DNA of 64,000 nt from NCBI GenBank assembly GCA_008727115.1, contig CP044131.1, positions 930,001 through 994,000 of the forward strand. Reading direction: 5' to 3'. Positions 52,760 through 62,741 of the stretch are shown piece after piece. The notes under the pieces were generated by a model. It saw only the letters and a program-made list of their open reading frames with translations, made no database searches and was not told the origin of the DNA. The position numbers and the translations under genes are program-made. The DNA comes from Comamonas testosteroni (lineage in GTDB: Bacteria; Pseudomonadota; Gammaproteobacteria; Burkholderiales; Burkholderiaceae_C). Position 1 is the first letter of the stretch, and each line of letters starts with the position of its first letter.

Positions 52760-55105
52760 ATGAGTGTTGTGCTGACCCTGATTGCCATTGCGGCGCTGGC
52801 CCTGTGTTTACTGGTCTGGCTGATTTCACGCCTGCGTGATGACACGCAAGGAAGGCGGCCTGCTGATGCCGATCGACAAGAGGCTGCCGAGGCTCCTGTG
52901 ACGGACGGAAAGCCGTCGGTAAAAAAACGACCCAATGAAGAGCTGCAAGAGATAGCCGATACAGCGGCTGCGCCCCATAAAGATGTGAATTTCCGCGTCA
53001 GAGGGGAGCGCGGCATGGGAGGGCCGCTTCATGGTGATGTGATGTGCTCGGATGGCGTCTATCTGCCCCATGTCTGGGAGATGGATATGCACACCTCGTA
53101 CGACGGACGCTGGCTGCGCACGGGCTTTTATGACAGCGAAACCGCGCATCTGGTCGATCGAAAGTCTCGGCGCAGCTGGCTTATCAGCAAGCCTGAAGGC
53201 GAGCGGCTGGATGCGATTCACTGGCGTATGCCACGCTGGAGTGGCGAGAGCATCAACGAAAGCGGTATTGCCGACGATGCTCATGTCGTCATGTCCGATG
53301 CCAGCTTTGAAGCTTGGCTGGCCGAAAACCTGAGCGCTGCGGCCGAGCCGCTGGTGCAGATTCGTGACATCTGGCTGCCCAAGGAATGGGTGCCAGAGCA
53401 GGCCGCCGAGCAGCCGCCCAAGCTGGCAGCACCACCGCTGCTCAAGGCCGAGCCGGGCAAGCTGGCCATTCCCGCGCCCGAGCTGACGTTGGAGAGACAC
53501 TGGCCGCCTGCACTGCGCCATCTGTCTTCGCCCCTGGCACCGCTGCAGCAGCCCAACTGGCATCTGGTGATGAATGGCAAGTCCACACCCTGGCGCATTG
53601 ATGAAGACCACACTATGGTCTGGCGCGAGGATGCTCAGGCGCTGGCACTCTATGCCTATCCTGTAAGTGAGCAGGAGGTGGTGGTACGTCGACTGGTGGT
53701 CTGGACGGCAGAGCGCGGCTGGCAGCAATGGGATGCCTACCAACCCGATGACCGCAAAGCGTGGACCGTGGGAGGCTACTGGCCTGAGGAATCGGACGAG
53801 TCTCAAGGCCCGGCACTGCCCGCCTTGAGCTGGGCAGGAGAGCTGGTGCTGCAGCGCGTGCAGGTGGATACGCCAGAAACCGAGCGCTTGCACGATGGCA
53901 CCAGAATCAGTTGCGTGGTCAGCAGCATTGAAGGCTGTGCCAGCCATGCCAGAGATGGGCGAGTCAAACTCAAGCCCGTGCCCAATGTCAGCTTTTGCTG
54001 GCTGCGCGACCCGGCACAGCCTGAAGTCTGGCGCGCCCAGAGTGAGCCTGTACAGGGCAAGCCTTTGATCTGGACGCTGAGCAAGCATGCCAAGGATGAG
54101 CAGGGCGAAACATCGGCCTGGAATCTGCAATGGGGCGACAAGCATTTCAGCGGCAGCTGGGCGCTGGAACATGTGATTGTGCGTGGTCGCTGGGCGGTGC
54201 TGATGCCTTTTGGCCGTGCGCCGGGGCGTGGCGGTGCCGGGCAGTTGCAGGTCTGGGATGGCGAACGATTGCAGACGGTGGATTTGCCCTGGGCGGTGGA
54301 GCGTATCCGGCCTGTGCCGGGCAAGGATGAGGGCATGGCGCTGCGTGTGGAGCTGATCGCGCTGGTGGCCTGCCTGGACGAGAAAGACTGGGATCCGAGT
54401 CTGGGCAGCTGGCGCTGGCCTGTGCATTCGGTCTCATCCAGCCACCTGGCGCGGCCCGACTGGCGTGCGGTTTATATGCACCGCGAAATTGCCCCGGATG
54501 GGCAAGGCCGCTGGCGGCTGCTGCCGCGCTGGCGTGAGGTGAACCAGATTCAGCACCCCTGCGCCGATGGCGACTATGTCTGGCGCGACGCGGCACGTGG
54601 CGATGCGCTGTGGTGGTGGGGCGGGCAGAACCAGCGCGTGGACAGCTACTGGAGCGGGAATGAATGCCGCATTGAAGGCGTGACCATGACGCGCAGCGGG
54701 CTGGCGCTATGCGGTACCGGCCCTTGTGCCTGCCCGCACCCTGCAGGCGAAGGCTGGGCGGTGCTGGAGTTTGTCGATCACCATTACGTCCGTCCCAATG
54801 AGTGGAAGCTGCACTGGCTCAACCCCGTGGAAAAAGAGCTGCGTACGCTGGTGCTGGGCGGCAATATGCCGCTGATCAAGGGCTGGGATACCCAGGGCCT
54901 GCATTGGGTGGATATCCAGCCGGATGAGGATGATGCCGCCGCTGCGGAAGGCGGCGCGCCGGCCCAGCTGGTCACGCTATCGATGTGGAGCAAGGCCGAG
55001 ACCGAGCCGCTGCGCGAGGGGCCCAATGGACTCTGGTTGCGCAAACAGGACTTGCGCTATGCAGAGACTTTGCAGGGGCAGGATGACTGCCCCTGGAGGA
55101 GCTGA
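52760..55105 (+). CDS. Unrecognised 781-residue membrane-anchored protein
   Basis: I do not recognise this protein. It begins with one membrane helix (about residues 3-23, VVLTLIAIAALALCLLVWLI), then a charged Pro/Ala linker, then about 700 residues rich in tryptophan and acidic residues with many WxxW-spaced short strands (for example YGVWEMD-like YLPHVWEMDMH, WLPKEWVPEQ and WRDAARGDALWWWGGQNQ). This is suggestive of beta-sheet repeats, but no family motif is clear. Codon use and the absence of stops over 2.3 kb support it as a real gene. It starts 71 bases after the chemoreceptor gene. Whether it faces the cytoplasm or periplasm is undecided. No function proposed. Confidence 0.75.
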   Translation: MSVVLTLIAIAALALCLLVWLISRLRDDTQGRRPADADRQEAAEAPVTDGKPSVKKRPNEELQEIADTAAAPHKDVNFRVRGERGMGGPLHGDVMCSDGVYLPHVWEMDMHTSYDGRWLRTGFYDSETAHLVDRKSRRSWLISKPEGERLDAIHWRMPRWSGESINESGIADDAHVVMSDASFEAWLAENLSAAAEPLVQIRDIWLPKEWVPEQAAEQPPKLAAPPLLKAEPGKLAIPAPELTLERHWPPALRHLSSPLAPLQQPNWHLVMNGKSTPWRIDEDHTMVWREDAQALALYAYPVSEQEVVVRRLVVWTAERGWQQWDAYQPDDRKAWTVGGYWPEESDESQGPALPALSWAGELVLQRVQVDTPETERLHDGTRISCVVSSIEGCASHARDGRVKLKPVPNVSFCWLRDPAQPEVWRAQSEPVQGKPLIWTLSKHAKDEQGETSAWNLQWGDKHFSGSWALEHVIVRGRWAVLMPFGRAPGRGGAGQLQVWDGERLQTVDLPWAVERIRPVPGKDEGMALRVELIALVACLDEKDWDPSLGSWRWPVHSVSSSHLARPDWRAVYMHREIAPDGQGRWRLLPRWREVNQIQHPCADGDYVWRDAARGDALWWWGGQNQRVDSYWSGNECRIEGVTMTRSGLALCGTGPCACPHPAGEGWAVLEFVDHHYVRPNEWKLHWLNPVEKELRTLVLGGNMPLIKGWDTQGLHWVDIQPDEDDAAAAEGGAPAQLVTLSMWSKAETEPLREGPNGLWLRKQDLRYAETLQGQDDCPWRS

Positions 55106-55185
55106 CTCCCCCTGAGCCGCTTTGCGGCTTCCCTCTGAGGGGGACGACAGCATCGCTGCGGGGCGGCCCTTGCTTGCTGTCACTG
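55106..55185. repeat. Comamonadaceae-type palindromic intergenic repeat
   Basis: Nested inverted arms TCCCCCT (55107-55113) with AGGGGGA (55138-55144), and GCCGC (55116-55120) with GCGGC (55124-55128), followed by a G/C-rich tail ending CCCTTGCTTGCTGTC. From memory this resembles repeats common in Comamonadaceae genomes. It lies between convergent genes and may also act as a terminator. Confidence 0.65.
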
Positions 55186-55234
55186 GGATGGGGCGCGTCA
55201 GTTTTATAGAGGCTTGCTTTGAGTGCTGGTGGTT

Positions 55235-56080
55235 TTACTGCCGTGCGGTGCGCACATTCGCGGGCAGTGCGCCCGGGTGGCTGGCGCGGAAGGGATTGAT
55301 GTCCAGGCCTCCGCGGCGGGTGTAGCGGGCGTAGACGGCCAGTTTGATCGGTTTGCAGCGAGCCCAGATGTCCATGAAGATGCGTTCCACGCACTGCTCA
55401 TGGAATTCGTTGTGGTTGCGAAAGCTCACCAGATATTGCAGCAGGCCTTCCTGCTCGATCTGCGCGCCGCTGTACTGGATTTGCACGCTGCCCCAGTCGG
55501 GCTGGCCGGTGACCAGGCAGTTGCTTTTGAGCAGGTTGCTGACCAGGGTTTCGGTTACGGGCGCTTCATCGTGGTTGGCACGCAGCAGCTCGGGGGCGGG
55601 AGTGTACCGGGTGCACTCCACATCCAGACGATCCAGCAGCAGGCCGTCCAGCTCATGCACTTGCTGGGCATCGAATTTTTCCACTTCCAGCAGGTTCACC
55701 CCCACGCTTCCTTTGTTGTCGCTGCCGCGCCAGGCGGCTTCGGACAGGTCGGCGCGCAGTCGCGTCAGCACTTCGCTGGCATCGGCAAAACGGCTGTTGT
55801 TGAAGCTGTTCAGGTAGAGCTTGAAGGACTTGCTCTCGATCAGATTGGGCGTTTCGCAGGGGATGGTGAAGTGCACCAGCGCCACCTGCGGCTTGCCGCG
55901 CAGATTGAGCCAGGACAGCTCGAACGCCGTCCACAGGTCCGCTCCAAAAAAAGGTGGATTGCTGCCTGCCCCAATTTCTTCGCGCTTGACGAGGCGCGGA
56001 ATGGGAAAGAGCAGGGATGCATCGTATTGATCGACATAGGCAGAGCTTTTGCCCAGCTGGGATTGTTCAGGAGTATTCAT
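55235..56080 (-). CDS. queF: NADPH-dependent 7-cyano-7-deazaguanine reductase (QueF)
   Basis: Reduces preQ0 to preQ1 in queuosine biosynthesis. The 281-residue product is the long (type II) QueF with two T-fold domains. The substrate/NADPH motif [12 protein letters not shown] is in the N-terminal half, and the nucleophilic Cys lies in [13 protein letters not shown]. It ends with NPFRASHPG. It is co-oriented with the prolyl hydroxylase gene, with a perfect hairpin 17 bases upstream of its ATG. No clear ribosome binding site or preQ1 riboswitch was recognised in the 89-bp leader. Confidence 0.95.
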   Translation of the reverse strand: MNTPEQSQLGKSSAYVDQYDASLLFPIPRLVKREEIGAGSNPPFFGADLWTAFELSWLNLRGKPQVALVHFTIPCETPNLIESKSFKLYLNSFNNSRFADASEVLTRLRADLSEAAWRGSDNKGSVGVNLLEVEKFDAQQVHELDGLLLDRLDVECTRYTPAPELLRANHDEAPVTETLVSNLLKSNCLVTGQPDWGSVQIQYSGAQIEQEGLLQYLVSFRNHNEFHEQCVERIFMDIWARCKPIKLAVYARYTRRGGLDINPFRASHPGALPANVRTARQ

Positions 56081-56097
56081 GGCAATTTGGAAAGCAA

Positions 56098-56133
56098 GGG
56101 CGCAAGCAGCAAAAAGAGGAGCTGCTTGCGCCC
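56098..56133. repeat. Perfect palindrome upstream of queF (condensed repeat copy)
   Basis: GGGCGCAAGCAGC (56098-56110) and GCTGCTTGCGCCC (56121-56133) form a perfect 13-bp stem with a 10-base loop. The arms share the core GCGCAAGCAGC with the longer elements at 2771 and 45925. No T-run follows on the minus strand. Confidence 0.7.
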
Positions 56134-56169
56134 GTGGTGATTGGGTTTGAAGGTGTTTTCACCTAATTT

Positions 56170-57069
56170 TTACTTGAATTCGCGTTCCCGCAGCCATTTG
56201 GTGGCAATCCACTTTTCACCCTCCAGCACCGGTGCGCCGCCATGCAGGGTTTTGGTCGCGGGGTCGGGGCGGTCATAACTGAAGAACACGGCATTGCCGC
56301 GCCTGGGCACCACTTGCAGGCCGACGTCGGGGAAGATGGTTCCTCCGCCTCGCGTGGGCTCGTTGAGGTACATGACCAGCGTGCCTACGCGCTGACCGCC
56401 GCGTTTGAGGATGGTCGGGGTTCCCGGCTCATTCGGAGCGAAATAGTCGTAATGCGGTTTGTACTCGGCCCCCGGACGATAGTGGAGTACCTGAAGACCT
56501 TCGCCGTTTTGTTGAGGCCAGTTCAGCAGACGAGCGATGCGCTGCTCGATGCGGGTGATAATTTCACTTTCATCGCGCTGAAAGAACATGCCATTGCTGG
56601 TGCGGTCATCGTTGACAGCTTCTCCGCCGCTTTGGTTGTCCACTGTCAAGGAGCGCTGCAGCCTGGGGCGTGCAGCTGAAATGATGGCTTCGCACTCTTC
56701 ATCGGAGAGCAGGCTGCCAAAGACGACCACGCGAGGGTGGCGCAGGCTGGTGAGGACATGGACCCTGCGGTCGCCCACATCGATGAAGCAAGGGTTGTTT
56801 TGCAGGCTGGGCTCTGGAACGCCACTGGCATGTGCTTGTACAGCAGCCTCTTCAGGAGGTTGGAGCGGAGTGAAGGGGAGAGGCAGCTCGCCCTCTTCAG
56901 GCAAAGCCAGAGCGCGGCGTGCCAGGTGCTCTGCCCAGCCCGCCTTGCGCATGGATTGCAACAAGGCGTGCGCAGGCACGCCGCTGGCGCTTTGTGCACG
57001 CACCCATTGCATCAGCTCGGGTGTCAGGCCGGGAGGGGTGACGGACTCGTCTTGAGTGGATGTGCTCAT
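56170..57069 (-). CDS. Prolyl 4-hydroxylase-like 2-oxoglutarate/Fe(II) dioxygenase
   Basis: A 299-residue protein with a C-terminal P4H-type oxygenase domain (about residues 105-299). The iron ligands are His and Asp in YKPHYDYF and His in TKTLHGGAPV. A Lys in GEKWIATKW likely binds 2-oxoglutarate. The N-terminal 100 residues include a helical region LMQWVRAQSASGVPAHALLQSMRKAGW, recalling an N-terminal segment of bacterial P4H proteins. The substrate in bacteria is mostly unknown, with EF-Tu a known case for one Pseudomonas enzyme. Start uncertain: Met codons at 57069, 57078 and an open frame to 57171, which overlaps yaaA. Confidence 0.82.
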   Translation of the reverse strand: MSTSTQDESVTPPGLTPELMQWVRAQSASGVPAHALLQSMRKAGWAEHLARRALALPEEGELPLPFTPLQPPEEAAVQAHASGVPEPSLQNNPCFIDVGDRRVHVLTSLRHPRVVVFGSLLSDEECEAIISAARPRLQRSLTVDNQSGGEAVNDDRTSNGMFFQRDESEIITRIEQRIARLLNWPQQNGEGLQVLHYRPGAEYKPHYDYFAPNEPGTPTILKRGGQRVGTLVMYLNEPTRGGGTIFPDVGLQVVPRRGNAVFFSYDRPDPATKTLHGGAPVLEGEKWIATKWLREREFK

Positions 57070-57112
57070 GTCGACCATGCTAGTGCGCGCTGCGCTTGAT
57101 TTCAATGCGTAA

Positions 57113-57898
57113 TCAGTCTTCCAGCTTGCGACGAAACACCAGTTTGCTGGCAGTGCTGGCCTGCTCTGCAAGGGTGTAGCCTTCCAGGTCGAACTTGCGC
57201 AGGTCGGCCACCTTCTTGGCTTTGTGCTGCACGGCCCAGCGCACCATCAGCCCGCGTGCGCGTTTGGCGTGAAAGCTGATGATCTTGTATTTCCCGCCCT
57301 TGAAGTCCTCGAACGTGCATTCCACGACAGGCGCTTTGAGCGTCTTGAGGTCTACGGCCTTGAAATATTCCTGCGAGGCCAGATTGACCACGATGCGCTC
57401 GGCTTCGGGCTGCTCGCTGCTGCGCTCGTTCAGGTAATCGGCAATCTGGGAGCCCCAGAACTGGTAGAGGTTGCTGCCCTTGGCGTTCTGCAAGCGTGTA
57501 CCCATCTCAAGGCGGTAGGGCTGCAGCAAATCCAGCGGGCGCAGCGCGCCATACAGGCCGCTGAGGATGACCACATGTTCCTGCGCCCACTCCAGCTCCT
57601 TGAGTTTGAGGCTGTGCGCACTCAGGCCCTCATACACATCGCCATTGAAGGCCAGCACGGCCTGGCGTGAATTCTTGGCGGTGAACTTGGCGCTGAAGGC
57701 CTCGTAGCGGCCCACATTGAGCACGGCCAGCTTGTCGCTGATGCTCATGAGTTCGGAAATCTGCTGCGGCGACTTTTCGCGCAGCACTTCAATCAGCTCC
57801 AGCGGCTGCTTTTTGAAGACGGGCAGCGTGTGAGGCAGGTCCGCGGGAATGGGGCTTTCATAGTCCAGCGACTTGGCTGGAGAGATCAGAAACAGCAT
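57113..57898 (-). CDS. yaaA: YaaA family peroxide-stress protein
   Basis: A 261-residue YaaA (DUF328/UPF0246) protein. In E. coli YaaA lowers free iron during peroxide stress and binds DNA. Family landmarks are MLFLISPAKSLDYESP at the N-terminus, LYGALRPLDLLQPYRLEMGT in the middle and FHAKRARGLMVRW near the end. Length matches the family (258). It precedes the dioxygenase gene on the same strand with a gap under 50 bp, probably co-transcribed. Confidence 0.93.
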   Translation of the reverse strand: MLFLISPAKSLDYESPIPADLPHTLPVFKKQPLELIEVLREKSPQQISELMSISDKLAVLNVGRYEAFSAKFTAKNSRQAVLAFNGDVYEGLSAHSLKLKELEWAQEHVVILSGLYGALRPLDLLQPYRLEMGTRLQNAKGSNLYQFWGSQIADYLNERSSEQPEAERIVVNLASQEYFKAVDLKTLKAPVVECTFEDFKGGKYKIISFHAKRARGLMVRWAVQHKAKKVADLRKFDLEGYTLAEQASTASKLVFRRKLED

Positions 57899-58017
57899 GG
57901 CTTGACGCTAACAGATTCAAAAAAAGTCCATGAAAAAAGGGCTCACTACGCTTCCCTGTGCGTGTGGTTTCTGCTCCTCAGAGAAGGTGCATTTCATCTT
58001 GGGGCTGCCCGGCGATG

Positions 58018-58067
58018 AAAAAGGGCCAAGGCCCTGTCCACCGAAGTGGACAGCGTCCTTGGCCCTC
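58018..58067 (-). terminator. Intrinsic terminator of rne
   Basis: On the minus strand a long stem (AGGGCCAAGG..CTGTCCAC with GTGGACAG..CCTTGGCCCT, with small internal mismatches and a 4-base loop) is followed by TTTTT. It starts 22 bases after the rne stop. Confidence 0.9.
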
Positions 58068-58088
58068 TGATGCAGCAAGGCAGTCTGC

Positions 58089-61000
58089 TTAGGCGTTGTT
58101 GCCTGCAGCCTGCTCTTCCTTCTCGAATGGCAGCTGCATCAGGCTCAGATCCTTGCGGGTCTCAACCAGAATCAGCGGGCCTTCGTCGAGCACCACGGGG
58201 GCGGGGCGCTCGCGGGGGATGCGCACGGGCTTGGGCTCGGCGGCAATCGCGGCCTGCACGGCGGCGATCTTGTCGGCATCAGAGTTGATCCACTGCAGAC
58301 CGGAGGCGGCAGCCAGTTCATGCAGCTGTGCCAGAGGCAGCTCATAGGCCTGGACCTTGGGCGTTGCAGGGGTGGCAGACGTGGCAGGAGCGGCTGCCTC
58401 GACCACTGGAGTAGCAGCTTCAGTGACAACTGGCTCAGCGGCAGGAGCCACTTCTGCCACAGCAGCAACAGGCTGAGACTCTGCAGCAGCTGTCACAGGC
58501 GCAGCAGCTTCCTGCACAGCAGTGGCGACTTCTGTCGTGGCCACAAGTGCTTCTACTTCTGTAGCTGCAGGCGCTTGCTCAGCCTGGGCTTGAGGCGCAA
58601 CAGCATCAAAGTAGCTGCGACGAGCAGGTTGCTCACCCGCTTCGGAGGCGGGCGCTTCCACGGCTACATCAGGCGCAGCCGTCGCAGCTTGCTCGGCAAA
58701 GGCGGCTTCGCCTGCCTGTGCATCACGTGGTGCGCGGTCGCGGCGGTCGCGGCCATAGCGGTCACGCGAGCGGCGCTGGCGCTGTTCGCGGGGCTGCTGC
58801 TCGCCCTGGGCGTCCTGAGCTTGGATATCGTCGCCTTCCACTTGCGCGCTCTGCTGCAGGTTTTCATCTGCGGCTGATTGCATCACGGGCTGGGCCTCAG
58901 CATTGCGGGGCTGGCGCTCGCGGCGGTTGCCGCCTTCGTTGCGCTCGCCACGCTCTGCACGGTCACCGCGCTCACCACGTTCCTGGCGATTGCGTTCCTG
59001 CTTGGGTGCTGCTGCCTGAGCGTTGAACTCTTCGTTGGCGTTCAGAGCAGCTTCTGCCACCTGAGGCTGACGGTCATCACGGCGGTCGTTGCGCTCACCG
59101 CGTTCGCGGCGATGACCTCGTTCACCTCGTTCAGCGCGCTCGCCACGCTCCGGACGTTGTTGCTGCTCTGGGCGGTCGTTGCGTTGCTGCTCGCCATCGC
59201 GGTTGGCACCGTTGCGGCGGTTGTTGCGATCACCACGTTCGTTGCGTTCGCCATTGCCACGGTCACCTCGTTCGCTGCGCTCACCGCCACGGCGGTTGCG
59301 CTCACCACCGCGTTCGCCACGGCGGCCATCACGGCTGCCTTCGCGAGATGCGGGTGCTGCTACTTCTGCGACAGGTGCTGCCACAGGCGCTGGTGTGCCA
59401 AAGCCGAACAGGTTTTTGAGCCAGGCAAAGAAGCCTTGCTCGCGCACTGCGGGGCGGGCTGCTGCAGGAGCAGGAGTTGCGGCAGCTGCAGTTGTTGTGC
59501 GTGGCTGGCGGGGAGGACGAGGCTCTGCAATAGGAGCCGGTGCATCGGGCAGTACGCCCTTGATGACAGGGGTCTGCTTGTTGGTGGGCTCCTGCGAGCG
59601 GCGGGTGACGGTGGTCACGTCCTCGGGCTCGTCCGCCAGTTTGTAGCTGGCTTCCATGGACTCCAGGCGCGTGTCATCGTGCTTGAGGCGCTCAAGCTTG
59701 TAGTGCGGCGTATCCATGGACTTGTTGGGCACCATGATGACGTTGACGCGCTGCTTGAGCTCGATCTTGGTGATTTCGCTGCGCTTTTCGTTGAGCAGGA
59801 AGGAGGCCACTTCCACGGGCACCTGGCAGTGCACGGCGGCCGTGTTGTCCTTCATGGACTCTTCCTGAATGATGCGCAGAATCTGCAGTGCCGAAGACTC
59901 GGTGTCGCGGATGTGGCCGGAGCCGCTGCAGCGTGGGCAGTTGATGTGCGCGCCTTCGGAGAGGGCGGGCTTCAGGCGCTGGCGGCTCATTTCCATCAGG
60001 CCGAACTTGCTGATGGTGCCGAACTGCACGCGGGCACGGTCCTGACGCAGGGCATCGCGCAAGCGGTTCTCCACTTCCTTGCGGTTGCGGGACTCTTCCA
60101 TGTCAATGAAGTCGATCACGATCAGGCCGCCCAGGTCGCGCAGGCGCATCTGGCGGGCCACTTCGTCGGCGGCTTCCAGGTTGGTGCGGGTTGCGGTCTC
60201 CTCGATGTCGCCGCCCTTGATGGCGCGCGCCGAGTTCACGTCCACGGAGACCAGAGCTTCGGTATGGTCGATCACAATGGCGCCGCCCGAGGGCAGGGTT
60301 ACGGTGCGCGAGTAGGCGGACTCGATCTGGTGCTCGATCTGGAAGCGGCTGAACAGAGGAGCGTCATCGCGGTAACGCTTCACACGCGCAGCATGCTCGG
60401 GCATCACATGCGCCATGAACTGCTGGGCCTGTTCGTAGATGTCATCGGTGTCGATCAGGATGTCGCCGATGTCATTGTTGAAATAGTCGCGGATGGCGCG
60501 AATGACCAGGCTGGACTCCTGATAGATCAGGAAAGCGCCCTTGGATGCCTTGGCTGCGCCGTCGATGGCGCTCCACAGCTTGAGCAAGTAGTTCAGGTCC
60601 CACTGCAGCTCGGGCGCCGTGCGGCCGATACCGGCAGTGCGCGCAATGATGGACATACCCTTGGGGTATTCGAGCTGATCCATTGCTTCTTTGAGCTCAG
60701 CCCGGTCTTCGCCCTCGATGCGGCGCGAAACGCCGCCACCACGGGGGTTGTTGGGCATCAGCACCACATAGCGGCCGGCCAGCGAGATGAAGGTGGTCAG
60801 GGCTGCGCCCTTGTTGCCGCGCTCTTCTTTTTCGACCTGAACAATCAGTTCCTGGCCTTCGCGGATCACATCGTTGATGCGCGCCTGGCTGGGAGAGACG
60901 CCTTCGGCAAAGTATTGCTTGGAGATTTCCTTGAAGGGCAGAAAGCCGTGGCGGTCTTCGCCATAGTCCACAAAGCAGGCTTCGAGCGATGGCTCGACAC

Positions 61001-61142
61001 GAGTCACAACGGCCTTGTAGATGTTGCCCTTGCGTTGTTCGCGACCTTCGATTTCGATCTCGTAGTCCAGCAGCTTCTGGCCATCCACAATAGCCAGGCG
61101 GCGTTCTTCAGACTGCGTCGCGTTAATCAGCATCCGTTTCAT
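58089..61142 (-). CDS. rne: Ribonuclease E
   Basis: Essential endoribonuclease and scaffold of the RNA degradosome, 1017 residues. The catalytic half (about 1-520) is conserved: [21 protein letters not shown], the S1 domain with [24 protein letters not shown], the DNase I-like part with [15 protein letters not shown] and IVIDFIDME (metal-site D residues), and the Zn-link CPRCSGSG. The C-terminal half is disordered and basic/acidic, with many RGER/RGEK-like repeats and a QAA/EVA-rich tail. This is poorly conserved and probably RNA- and partner-binding. Long leader upstream. Confidence 0.96.
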   Translation of the reverse strand: MKRMLINATQSEERRLAIVDGQKLLDYEIEIEGREQRKGNIYKAVVTRVEPSLEACFVDYGEDRHGFLPFKEISKQYFAEGVSPSQARINDVIREGQELIVQVEKEERGNKGAALTTFISLAGRYVVLMPNNPRGGGVSRRIEGEDRAELKEAMDQLEYPKGMSIIARTAGIGRTAPELQWDLNYLLKLWSAIDGAAKASKGAFLIYQESSLVIRAIRDYFNNDIGDILIDTDDIYEQAQQFMAHVMPEHAARVKRYRDDAPLFSRFQIEHQIESAYSRTVTLPSGGAIVIDHTEALVSVDVNSARAIKGGDIEETATRTNLEAADEVARQMRLRDLGGLIVIDFIDMEESRNRKEVENRLRDALRQDRARVQFGTISKFGLMEMSRQRLKPALSEGAHINCPRCSGSGHIRDTESSALQILRIIQEESMKDNTAAVHCQVPVEVASFLLNEKRSEITKIELKQRVNVIMVPNKSMDTPHYKLERLKHDDTRLESMEASYKLADEPEDVTTVTRRSQEPTNKQTPVIKGVLPDAPAPIAEPRPPRQPRTTTAAAATPAPAAARPAVREQGFFAWLKNLFGFGTPAPVAAPVAEVAAPASREGSRDGRRGERGGERNRRGGERSERGDRGNGERNERGDRNNRRNGANRDGEQQRNDRPEQQQRPERGERAERGERGHRRERGERNDRRDDRQPQVAEAALNANEEFNAQAAAPKQERNRQERGERGDRAERGERNEGGNRRERQPRNAEAQPVMQSAADENLQQSAQVEGDDIQAQDAQGEQQPREQRQRRSRDRYGRDRRDRAPRDAQAGEAAFAEQAATAAPDVAVEAPASEAGEQPARRSYFDAVAPQAQAEQAPAATEVEALVATTEVATAVQEAAAPVTAAAESQPVAAVAEVAPAAEPVVTEAATPVVEAAAPATSATPATPKVQAYELPLAQLHELAAASGLQWINSDADKIAAVQAAIAAEPKPVRIPRERPAPVVLDEGPLILVETRKDLSLMQLPFEKEEQAAGNNA

Positions 61143-61691
61143 GATGCGCTTCCTTTATTCGTTTTATAGGGCGCGCTGGTCACAGACCAACGCACCTTTG
61201 ACTGGTAATCAAAGACGGGCTCTACAGAGAGCCTTGATGCCAGACGAACGGTTGAAACGGATGAGGAATCTGGGGCGGTACAGGACTGCGCTACTGACCT
61301 GATCTCAAGTCAGTAGCGGAGGTACAGGCCGGGGGACGAGCAAGAGAGGACGCGCATGCAGACGGGGAACAAAAAAAACCGTTGCGCGTGCAGGGGAGGT
61401 GGGTGGCCTCTTCAGGACACGACTCGTCCCGGAGGCCGGCTGTGCCTTGCCCCAGAGGTTGATCAGCAATGTCCAAAAGATCCACATGCTCGTTAAGAGA
61501 ACCGACAGTTGCAGGCTGCTTTGCCTGAGCCAACTGCACGGTATGAGATTCCGTATCAGTGTTTCAATTCGTCAGCCTTTGCCAAGCTTTTACAGGCTGC
61601 TGCAGCGCTTCTGGGCTGCAATTTGCGTGTACAAAACTGGCGGGCATCGACCTGCCTGTGCGGTGGGAAATGATTGTTTGGACTAAACTCC
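61143..61691 (-). promoter_or_regulatory. Long rne leader and rne/rluC divergent promoter region
   Basis: The 549-bp gap contains no gene. Near rne, the minus-strand transcript can form three stem-loops: 61173-61193 (about 9 bp, one G-U pair), 61208-61238 (ATCAA plus GGCTCT pairing AGAGCC plus TTGAT) and 61289-61318 (10 bp, CGCTACTGAC/GTCAGTAGCG). E. coli rne has a long 5' UTR with stem-loops through which RNase E limits its own mRNA, and a comparable arrangement is inferred here. Promoters were not assigned. Confidence 0.55.
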
Positions 61692-62732
61692 ATGCGAATC
61701 AATCACTTACAACTAAGCTCGGCACAGGTGAAACACATTATAGAGGGCAAACCGGCGAACGACCGGACCCAGAATACGGCCGCGGCCTCCGTACGCCTGA
61801 TCGAAGTCGATGAAGACTCGGCGGGACAGCGACTTGACAACTTTCTCATGCGTCACCTCAAGGGTGTTCCCAAGACCCATGTCTACCGCATCATCCGCAG
61901 CGGTGAGGTGCGTATCAACAAAGGGCGAGTGAGCGCCGAGACGCGGGTTCAGCCTGGCGACGTGGTGCGCGTTCCGCCGGTTCGGATTTCCGAAAAAGTG
62001 AGCGAAAAAGCAGAGCGACCAGCGCCTGCTAAGGATTTTCCCGCCCTGTTGGAGGATGAGCACATGATTGCGCTGTCCAAGCCCGCAGGTGTGGCGGTCC
62101 ATGGTGGCTCAGGCGTGAGCTTTGGTGTGATTGAACAGTTGCGCCAAGCCAGACCCGAGTCCAAGTTTCTTGAGTTGGTGCACCGACTGGATAGAGAAAC
62201 TTCGGGCATCTTGCTGGTGGCCAAAAAGCGCTCGGCACTCATCAATTTGCAGGATCAGTTCCGCGAGCGTGAAACGGGGAAGACTTATCTGGCACTGGTG
62301 CAAGGGACTTGGCCTGCCAATAAAAAGGTGATTGATGCGCCGCTGCACAAATATCTGCAGGCCGACGGCGAGCGCCGCGTGCGCGTGACCACGCAGGACG
62401 ATCCGGATGGCATGCGTTCCATCACCTTGGTCAAGATTCGCAAGCTCATTGAAGCGCGCCCCTTGCAGGGCCTGCCCGCCATGAGCCTGCTGGAGGTGAC
62501 GATCAAGACCGGGCGCACGCACCAGATTCGCGTTCACCTGTCTTCACAAGGTCACTCCATCGTGGGCGATGACAAATATGGTGATTTTGATCTCAACCGT
62601 CGTGTCCAGAAGCATGGACTCAAACGCATGTTTCTGCATGCCTGGCGGCTACAGTTCAATCATCCTGCCAGCGGTGAGCGCATCGAGCTGCGTGCCGAGC
62701 TGCCACCGGAGCTGGCGGATTTTGTGAACTGA
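61692..62732 (+). CDS. rluC: 23S rRNA pseudouridine synthase RluC
   Basis: Pseudouridine synthase of the RluA/RluC family, 346 residues. An N-terminal S4 domain (about residues 45-105, RLDNFLMRHLKGVPKTHVYRIIRSG) precedes the catalytic domain with the Asp in HRLDRETSGI. GRTHQIRVH and KYGD are also conserved. Assignment as RluC (positions 955, 2504 and 2580 of 23S rRNA in E. coli) rests on the divergent position beside rne, as in E. coli. ATG 61692 opens the conserved start. It heads a four-gene cluster with the HAD, Rieske and SppA genes. Confidence 0.9.
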   Translation: MRINHLQLSSAQVKHIIEGKPANDRTQNTAAASVRLIEVDEDSAGQRLDNFLMRHLKGVPKTHVYRIIRSGEVRINKGRVSAETRVQPGDVVRVPPVRISEKVSEKAERPAPAKDFPALLEDEHMIALSKPAGVAVHGGSGVSFGVIEQLRQARPESKFLELVHRLDRETSGILLVAKKRSALINLQDQFRERETGKTYLALVQGTWPANKKVIDAPLHKYLQADGERRVRVTTQDDPDGMRSITLVKIRKLIEARPLQGLPAMSLLEVTIKTGRTHQIRVHLSSQGHSIVGDDKYGDFDLNRRVQKHGLKRMFLHAWRLQFNHPASGERIELRAELPPELADFVN

Positions 62733-62741
62733 AAAGGCTTC

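Noticed and set aside
58900..59350. Regular short repeats suggesting a CRISPR or tandem array
   Set aside because: They are degenerate codons for RGER-like residues inside rne, without fixed repeat length or spacers.
58878..61169. A 763-codon plus-strand frame opposite rne
   Set aside because: Its Ala/Val/Leu-rich translation is the complement of the RNase E coding sequence, including its Arg/Glu repeats. No start site or family resemblance.
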